Position numbers and translations under genes: made by a program. 64,000 nt of DNA, from the NCBI GenBank assembly GCA_963930645.1, contig OZ005659.1:162388534-162452533 (forward strand), in the 5' to 3' direction. The notes under the pieces are model-generated. The model did not search any database, was not told the DNA's origin, and saw only the letters and a program-made list of their open reading frames with translations. Shown piece after piece: positions 57,221 through 64,000 of this stretch (position 1 is the stretch's first letter; each line of letters starts with the position of its first letter). The stretch comes from Salticus scenicus. Its lineage: Eukaryota > Arthropoda > Arachnida > Araneae > Salticidae.

Positions 57221-60200
57221 TCATTATATAAAGCGCAAAAAATTGTTTGTTTGTGGAGGGTAATCTCTGAAACTACTGAACCGATTTAAAAACTTCTTAT
57301 ACTAACCGAAAGCTACAGTATGTCATATTGTTATAGGCTATATTTAATTTTGATAAAATAAATTTTAGTTTAAAATCTGAGCATTTTAATTAAAATCCCC
57401 ATAGAAGCCGTAATAGAAATGGAAATAATGAAATATTAAAAAAATTAGCTGCTGCCAACATAAAAGAAATATTTACATATTCATTTCGTTTTAAAAATAT
57501 CTTGACGTGAAAAGAAAAGAAATATATTTGCACGTGCATTAAACTGAAATTCATATAAAGCTTTTTTAATTGTTAAACTTACACGTTAAATCTGACGTCA
57601 TTATAGAATTAAAAGTGTTTATTTTTCTAATAATTTAATTTGATATGATATGATATAATATCTAAGCATCAATGTTTAAACCACGGAGTCTTTATTACTC
57701 AGTGGTTTAAACTGATGTGTGTAAACGAAATTGGAATTTAAAAATAAATAAATAAATAAAATAAAATAAAATAAGAAATTCTATTTTATAATATTATTTA
57801 TTTTAATTTATAATTGTTGCCAAAAAGATTTACGAATTAATTTATTTTTAGACATATATAATAAAATATATTTTCACGCGAACAATAATATAAAAAGTGA
57901 ACTGGATTTTTTGTAAAAAAATATTAAAGATCGAGGAAAATTATTTCCCCATTTTAATCCCCATATTTGGTTATAGATATGTATTAGTTATCATGTGCAT
58001 CCGTTAGATTAAATTGTTTTTGTTGTAAAATTGATAAAGTTGGAATTTTAAATTTCAAAACTCTAGAAAAAAAAATGGCAAATTTCCATATTCGATTGAA
58101 AACATAAACATTTCATTTCAAAGGATGATATTTACACAATAAACATCCAACTAATAAACTAATTAAAAGGGAAAGGATAAATATTCTATCATAATTTGAA
58201 GTCAAATTTGTTTTCAAATGTCTAAATAAAGTATCTGATATAATATACTAATATGTTGCAGCGGAATAGATTTGATATCCGTCATCCTTGGCAGAAAAAA
58301 AAAATATCGCCAAATTATCTGGCAAATATAATTTAATTCTTTTCAAAAATCATGGTTATTTTAACAGCTTATATTAAGAGAGTGACGAATAATATGAAAC
58401 AATTTTTCGTACAATACATATTACGAAAATATACATCTGGCATGTATATTTCGTATTACGTTTTTGATCGCCAAATACAAAAAACGCGAAGAATGACAGT
58501 TTTGAAATTTAAAATTAAAATTTTGTCAATTTGACAGCAAAATAACTCAATCTAACGCATGCATACAATAACTAATACATATCTATACCCAAATATGAGG
58601 ATTAAAATCGGGAAATAATTCTTCTAGAATTTTAATAATAAAAAAAAAATCCAATGAGCGATTAACATGGAAAATCTTTTTCTTGCATCCACGGGCGGTC
58701 AGTGATGTCATACTTCGCTTGCGTATTGAGATGTTTAAATTTATTTGGCGACTATTTTTAGCAACTAACAGTTATGGCAAGAAGCTCAATATACATAGCG
58801 CATACAGCCATTACTGAAATGTAAATAGCATTTAATTATTTGAGTTACATTATGTTGACTGGAAACCTATTTAATATACCTATGCTCTATAGCTATATTA
58901 ATATAAAAAAAAGAAAGGTTTATATGCATATGTAGAGAACGATCGCTAGAATTAAAAAGCCGATTGCTTTTTTTTTTTTTTTCCTTTCAATAATCAAAAG
59001 TTACACTGTCTCTCTCTAAGTGCTAGAAGCTATAATAAATTTTGGTAAAATAAATTTTTAATTAAAATTTTCAATATTTTAATTGAAAACAAAGCATAGA
59101 TTTGATATCTATCGTCATTGGCGATTTTTGTATTTGGCGATCGAAAACGTAATACGAAAATCTGTATATTATCTTAGTAAATACGAGATGTATGTGTTTA
59201 CTTCAATTACCCTACTACCGTAGGTAGTGGAAGTATTGTATAGGTTTTGGCAATTGGTCAGTGTGTGTGTATATGTGCACGTGTGTGTGTAATCATCTGG
59301 CTGTAATATCTCCAAAACTAATAAAAATAGAACTACTAAACTTCACAAGTGATTCAGGTCTGGTGTACAGATAAATTTTCCAAATTTTCGTGAAAATTGA
59401 AAAACCGGAATTGGGTCATCGAAAACCAGAAATGGGACCCTAAGCCCATATTCAAAAACACCTCTAATGATTTTCTTCAAATTTGCTATATAAATAATAT
59501 ATTAGATGCCCTTTCGATTGAAAAGTTGCTTAGTTCAGGAAAATTGATAGGCGTCCTCTATAAACAGCTCAATTTCAGACTTCGCAAGTGCGTTCCTTTA
59601 AAAACGCCTGTACGGATTTTTTTCAAACTCGCCATGTTAACTCCCTATTAAATATTCTTTTGTATGTAATTATTGTTTTTAGGTCAAAAATTGAGTTTGT
59701 TAAGTTTTGGTAAAAGTTGGTATCTCAAAAACGGTTCTAACGTATTCTTGAAAATTTTTTCTTTAATCCAATTTAGATAACCTTTCTCAAGTATTACATG
59801 CTTATTACAGGAATATTAACGGTCATCCTGATTAGGTAGTTCAGTTTTAGATCTCGGAAATTCGTGTTTAAAAAAATAACTATCTATTTTTTTCCCCTTA
59901 TTTTTTAACTCGCTATGCAAACTCTGTTGTATGTGTCTTTATACGTGTATCAAGTTTCTCTTACTCGAAAATCTCAAAAAATGCAAGTAATATCTCCAAA
60001 AAATTGTATATAATACGTGTAATAGTGGGTAATGGAAGTCGTGTGGTTGTTTCACACCAGATTCTGTAATAGTATATATTGTACGAATATTGTTTCATAT
60101 TATTGATTTCTCCTTTAATATACATTATTAAAATAATAATCAATTATGGAAAAAATTAAATATATTTGCGAAATGAAAAAATAAATAATAATTAAAGCTA

Positions 60201-60509
60201 TTATGACGTCAATTTTATCAAAAAAAATTTCATGTCATAGGTTTATTTTTCAATATTTTTTATTCATGAGTAAAGAAATGTTTTTTTTTTTATGAAATAA
60301 ATAAATAAATAAATAAATAGCATTAAGTAAAAATTGCCAACATTTAACAACTAATTAAAAAAAATAATTGTAAAATTATATTTTGACTTTCCAGTTAATA
60401 ATATTGCCTCACTATAACATATAAACTGATATATTTCTTGATTTTTTACATATCAATCCATCTTTAACTAAAATTTGTTCATCAGTGCGAAGCCGGACGG
60501 GTCAGCTAG
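57221..60509 (+). mobile_element. Non-autonomous Helitron, copy 2
   Basis: The 3289-bp unit begins on the base after the CTAG of copy 1 and ends in the same GTCAGCTAG, followed by T. It differs from copy 1 by scattered substitutions and small indels (by eye a few per hundred bases), for example a lost ~9-bp direct repeat after the hairpin and shorter A runs. The outer flanks of the pair are A on the left and T on the right, as for one insertion into an AT dinucleotide. Confidence 0.88.
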
Positions 60510-60712
60510 TATTAAATATAAGTGTAGTTATGTTCATTTCTACTTTTTTCTTTGCTGGTCTTGAAAAGGATTTCGGAAAGGTTTGGCGCCCAACAAAGTG
60601 GTTTGATCTGCTCCACCCATCTTAAGCCATGGCGGCCTCTGCTCTTTCTTGTTATTTTTGCTTTATTTGTTTGGATTTTGCCCTTGTTTCACATAGTTTT
60701 CCTTGCTTTTTA

Positions 60713-60780
<68 letters not shown>

Positions 60781-61611
60781 CATTATTATTATTATTATTT
60801 TCAGAGTTACATGCATATTTATGTGGGGAGGCTAGAGGGCAGACTGAAAAGAAAAGTGTTTTTATAGAAAACTTCTACAGATAACCATGTAACTTTGTAT
60901 AGATAACACTTACACTTTAAAGAAAGATAGTGAAGGTTGAAAAAGAGCTAAAATTTAGACATCATTACTACTCGTTATATGTGTGGATTAATGTATATGG
61001 ATGCTTTTAATTTCTGTCAAGATAGTTTGTGTGTATATATATACAATATATAATATTACGTGAAAGATTATAGACAAAAAATAAAAAATAAAAATAATAA
61101 TAATAATAATGATTATTATTAAAAACATCTTTATTTATTAAAAGTGAAAATTTTAAATGTTTAAATTAGTTTATTTAATAGAACTATTTGAGCTTTCAGT
61201 TGGAAAATCTATTTAAAAAAAAATTAATCTATTTTCTTTTTTTCTATGAATGATTAAAAATAAAATAAATAAATAAATAAATTAACTAAAAACTTTAGAA
61301 AATTAATTTAACTAATATATATCTATATCTATATAGTATATATTTATAATAAATTAGTCGAGATTATTTGGTAGTATTGTTTCGGGTTTTAATACTAATA
61401 AAAAAAAAAAAAACTGTTTTAAAATACTTTTAATAATAAAAGATTATGTATATATATGAATGATTATAAAGAAAACCTAGTTATAAAAATATTTAATGAA
61501 GTATTCTAAGTAAAAAAACTAATTTACTAATTAAAAATAAATTTTTTAAGATTTAAATTAAGTGAGATTGCTTAATACTATTGTTTGGACTTCTAGTTAA
61601 AAAGTGTATTT
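60510..61611. other. Unassigned DNA with (TA)n/(ATT)n
   Basis: 60555-60650 resembles 53350-53465. A compound (TA)n(ATT)n tract lies at 60716-60799 and produces poly-Ile/Leu frames. The rest is AT-rich. Confidence 0.6.
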
Positions 61612-61870
61612 AAGTTGCCGAACGGTTCTCGATGCTAGTAGAATGGAAATGTCGAGTTCGATCCCAAGTAGCTTTCGTCGACCAAGTTGTTGAGAGTTTC
61701 CCATAGTTTTCTTCGAAACTTTAGCAAGTATAGGCTAAGGCTGTTTAGGGCTTCACCCCCCCCCCCTCCCATTCCCACCAGGAGAGCTTTTCACGCAGAT
61801 GTAGGGCACTCACGTTTTCAACGGCCTTTAACACTGCCACAATCACCACGAAGATATATTTTAATATAAA
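61612..61870 (+). mobile_element. tRNA-derived SINE, diverged
   Basis: The head has GTTGCCGAACGGTTCTCGATGC and a B box GAGTTCGATCCC. The core GTTTCCCATAGTTTTCTTCG, AAACTTTAGCAAGTATAGGC and TAAGG parallels the copy at 48542-48786. A poly-C run (61757-61766) lies in the 3' half. Confidence 0.7.
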
Positions 61871-62185
61871 ATGTTTTTTTTTTTTCTATAAATGATTACA
61901 CACACACACATATATATATATAATTTATAGCAATATATATTAATTAAAAACTAATTTAATTATAAAAAAAAATATTTTTTTAATAATTCAATTAGTTGAG
62001 ATTGCTTAATACTATTGTTTGGTGGTTTAAATAAAAATACTATAGTATTTCAAAATGTTCCTAAATATAAAAAGATTTTTTTACTATCGACGATCATAGA
62101 AATAAGGATCTAATTAAAATTATTTAATTTAAAAGGTCTAATTGAAAAACTAATTTAACTACTAATATTAAAAATGTGCATTTGA

Positions 62186-62186
<1 letters not shown>

Positions 62187-62247
<61 letters not shown>
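62187..62247. repeat. Poly-A followed by (GA)n
   Basis: About 30 A followed by about 16 GA units. Confidence 0.9.
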
Positions 62248-62253
<6 letters not shown>

Positions 62254-62324
62254 GGAATATTAATGCTTGGGATTTTAACTGTGAAGCTTATTGTAAAATA
62301 TTTTTAATAAAAAACATTCGATTT

Positions 62325-62875
62325 GTACACCCCCCCAAAACCCTTAAATACCCATTTTGAACGGTCTAACTCAATTTCTATTTTTTTGCCCCTTAGCCTC
62401 CCCCCTTTTCCGGTCTTCCTCATAATTTTAGACTTTCGAAAATATTGTCATTCTGTTTGTAGGTTCCGAAAACCTATATGCACTAATTTTAAACAGTCTA
62501 ACGGTATTTTTACTTTTGAGCCTCTTTGAACTGCTTTTAATCATTTTACACTTTCAAAAATATCCTCATTTGATTTGTAGACTCCCAAAACCCTTATATA
62601 CCTATTTTGAACGATCTAACTAAATTTCTATTTTTACCCCCTTTGCCCCCCCCCCCCTCCCCTCCCTACTTTCCGATCTTCCTAATAATTTTCCTAGACT
62701 TTCAAAAATATCCTCATTCTATTTGTAGGCCCCCAAAACCTGCATGTGTCAATTTTAAACGATCTAACGGTAATTTAATTTTTTTGGTCCTTTCGCCCTC
62801 CCCCTCTTTCCGAGTCGACTAATAATTTTGCACTTTCGAAAATAACCTCATTTAATTTGTAGACCCCAAAAACAT
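62325..62875. repeat. ~130-bp C-rich tandem array, four units
   Basis: Units begin (C)CCCAAAACC at about 62335, 62466, 62585, 62732 and 62864 (end). Each has a TATATACC(A/T)ATTTTGAACG, (A/G)TCTAAC, a C-rich tract, TTCCG-TCTTCCTAATAAT, ACTTTC(G/A)AAAATATCCTC and ATTTGTAG. The same unit type is at 40560-40810. Confidence 0.82.
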
Positions 62876-62879
62876 AGTA

Positions 62880-63415
62880 AAATTAAGAATAACAGAAGAT
62901 TAAATGTCACCGAAATCCACATTAACCAAAAATAATCAATTTATAAGTAAATTAATAATAACCCGTGAAGAATTTAGTACAGATAAGAAAACAATTAACA
63001 GTTAATAACTTGAATAAAATATGAAGTATCACACCAAGTTTCTAGTGAGAAAAGAAACAGATTTATTGAATGATTTATTTTATCGCGATTTTAATTAATT
63101 TTGAAATGTTAATTTTATCCAAAATATCATACATAAGGCCTTTGTCCGGGCTAAGTGGGTCTTTTGTCCGCGGGGATTATGTCGGGGGCCATCGCGAGGA
63201 TGCTCAGAGCAGTTTTAAAGGGCCTGCTCCTGACCGGTTTTTACTGCCGATGACGTCAACAATGTGATCTGACTTGAAAGAAGGAAGCTTCCTTTTGCCT
63301 TTGCGTTTGCTTGTCTTATGTTGTTTTTGATTATTTATGTATACTTTTTCATTAATACTTATTTTGATAAAAGTTTTTTGTGAATTTTTAACACAGTTTT
63401 CATTGGGAGAGAATT
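62880..63415. other. Unassigned; GC-rich TTTTGTCCG cluster at 63138-63260
   Basis: 63138-63178 contains CCTTTGTCCGGG, CTTTTGTCCGCGGGGATT and ATGTCGGGGG, complementary to the short repeat at 52787-52875. The neighbouring 63180-63260 is GC-rich and may be part of the transposon that carried the gene at 63416. Confidence 0.5.
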
Positions 63416-63952
63416 ATGGGAAAGAAGTGTTGTGCTCCTCAGTGCAGATCAAATTATGATACTGAAAAAGAGTATATTACTGTTTTTAAATGAAAGCTGA
63501 AAAAAAAAAAAAAAAAAAAACTAAAAATTTTAAGTGTGATAAGTTTGCACTCAGAAAAACACGGTGATTTTACGTTAAAAGATTTTAGATATAATCTGCC
63601 TAATGAAAATAAAGATGTAGGAGTTTCAGAAATTTTTTAGGATGTTTTCAACAGTACAGATGATATTGAAATCACATATAAAGTTATGTCAGTTTTAATA
63701 TTTATTACAGGGTATATTGCATTTAAAGTATCAAACAAACTGAATTGCAAAAAATGTATTTCAACAATAGTGAAAGATAAGATTTTAGATGTAGATTGTT
63801 CTCCTGGTGTTTATGAATATTTATTTTTATGTGATAGAGGTAGGCTTAAATGGCCACAAGCCATATTAATTTTCATGATTGTAAATTGTTTTCAAATTTT
63901 TAATAAGTTAATAAGCAGCAAACATGAAAATAATTTTTTAATTTTTTCATGA
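63416..63952 (+). pseudogene. P-element/THAP-type transposase relic
   Basis: From ATG 63416 the frame gives MGKKCCAPQCRSNYD, then EKEYITVFK and a stop (TGA 63491). The C-x(4)-C start and VFK (normally VFKFP) are the opening of a THAP zinc finger, the DNA-binding domain of P-element transposases. A ~20-bp poly-A follows and most of the protein is missing. After 63540 the sequence resumes in a C-terminal-like region with one TAG (about 63638), continuing through TGYIAFKVSNKLNCKKC and LCDRGRLKWP to a stop at 63950-63952, resembling the C-terminal part of P/THAP9-like proteins. Broken by stops and a large deletion; not functional. Confidence 0.75.
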
Positions 63953-64000
63953 GCAAAAAAAACTAATTATGTAATTAACCATTGAAAAACCAGAAATATT

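Noticed and set aside
60552..60884. 110-codon frame with poly-Leu/Ile
   Set aside because: It is a translation of the (TA)n(ATT)n microsatellite.
1..64000. CRISPR array, bacterial operons, rRNA genes
   Set aside because: Repeats here lack spacer structure, there are no ribosome-binding sites or operon-like frames, and no rRNA signature was seen; the DNA is eukaryotic.

Overview
This window looks like non-coding nuclear DNA from a eukaryote, most likely an arthropod. It is very AT-rich and full of poly-A/T runs and (TA)n, (ATT)n and (GA)n microsatellites. I found no host protein-coding exon chain, rRNA or convincing functional tRNA gene. It is a dense graveyard of transposons, with one element that still looks intact. 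The arthropod guess rests on the mix of elements: a DD37E Tc1/mariner transposase of the ITmD37E type, mariner and other Tc1/mariner relics, a P-element/THAP relic, TTAA-flanked MITEs, hAT-like hairpin MITEs, Helitrons and tRNA-derived SINEs. A chelicerate such as a spider is possible but not shown.

Layout. 0-17 kb is a field of hairpin-shaped non-autonomous DNA transposons: TA-flanked (230, 969, 2717, 4199, 5373, 10008, 11260, 13996), TTAA-flanked (4642, 7748) and hAT-like (6263, 8834, 16746). Two contain recognisable transposase pieces: a palindrome built from two opposed copies of a transposase 3' end (10008-10577), and an internally deleted mariner (13996-14687). 17-23 kb is AT-rich with little structure. 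23-29.8 kb holds a MITE with a CCTGC duplication, several tandem arrays, one of them with a CTCF-like motif in its unit, another hAT-like hairpin and a third TTAA MITE.

31.7-32.3 kb has rearranged tRNA-derived SINEs. 34.4-36.1 kb carries the only convincing gene: a 348-codon DD37E transposase inside a 1319-bp element with perfect 35-bp terminal inverted repeats and TA duplications. It sits in one half of a local tandem duplication whose other half preserves the empty site. 36.5-41.3 kb is a block of tandem repeats: a 26-bp two-variant minisatellite, a ~200-bp triplet, and a long inverted repeat enclosing about 2.5 kb. 42.2-43.0 kb is a pogo-like element. 46.5-48.5 kb holds a Helitron-like 3' end and two arrays of ~149 bp and ~170 bp units.

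53.9-60.5 kb is a precise head-to-tail pair of 3.3-kb non-autonomous Helitrons. The window closes with a SINE, a ~130-bp C-rich tandem array and a broken P-element/THAP transposase gene. No genes act together here beyond a transposase and its own ends. The non-autonomous families would have depended on transposases encoded elsewhere.
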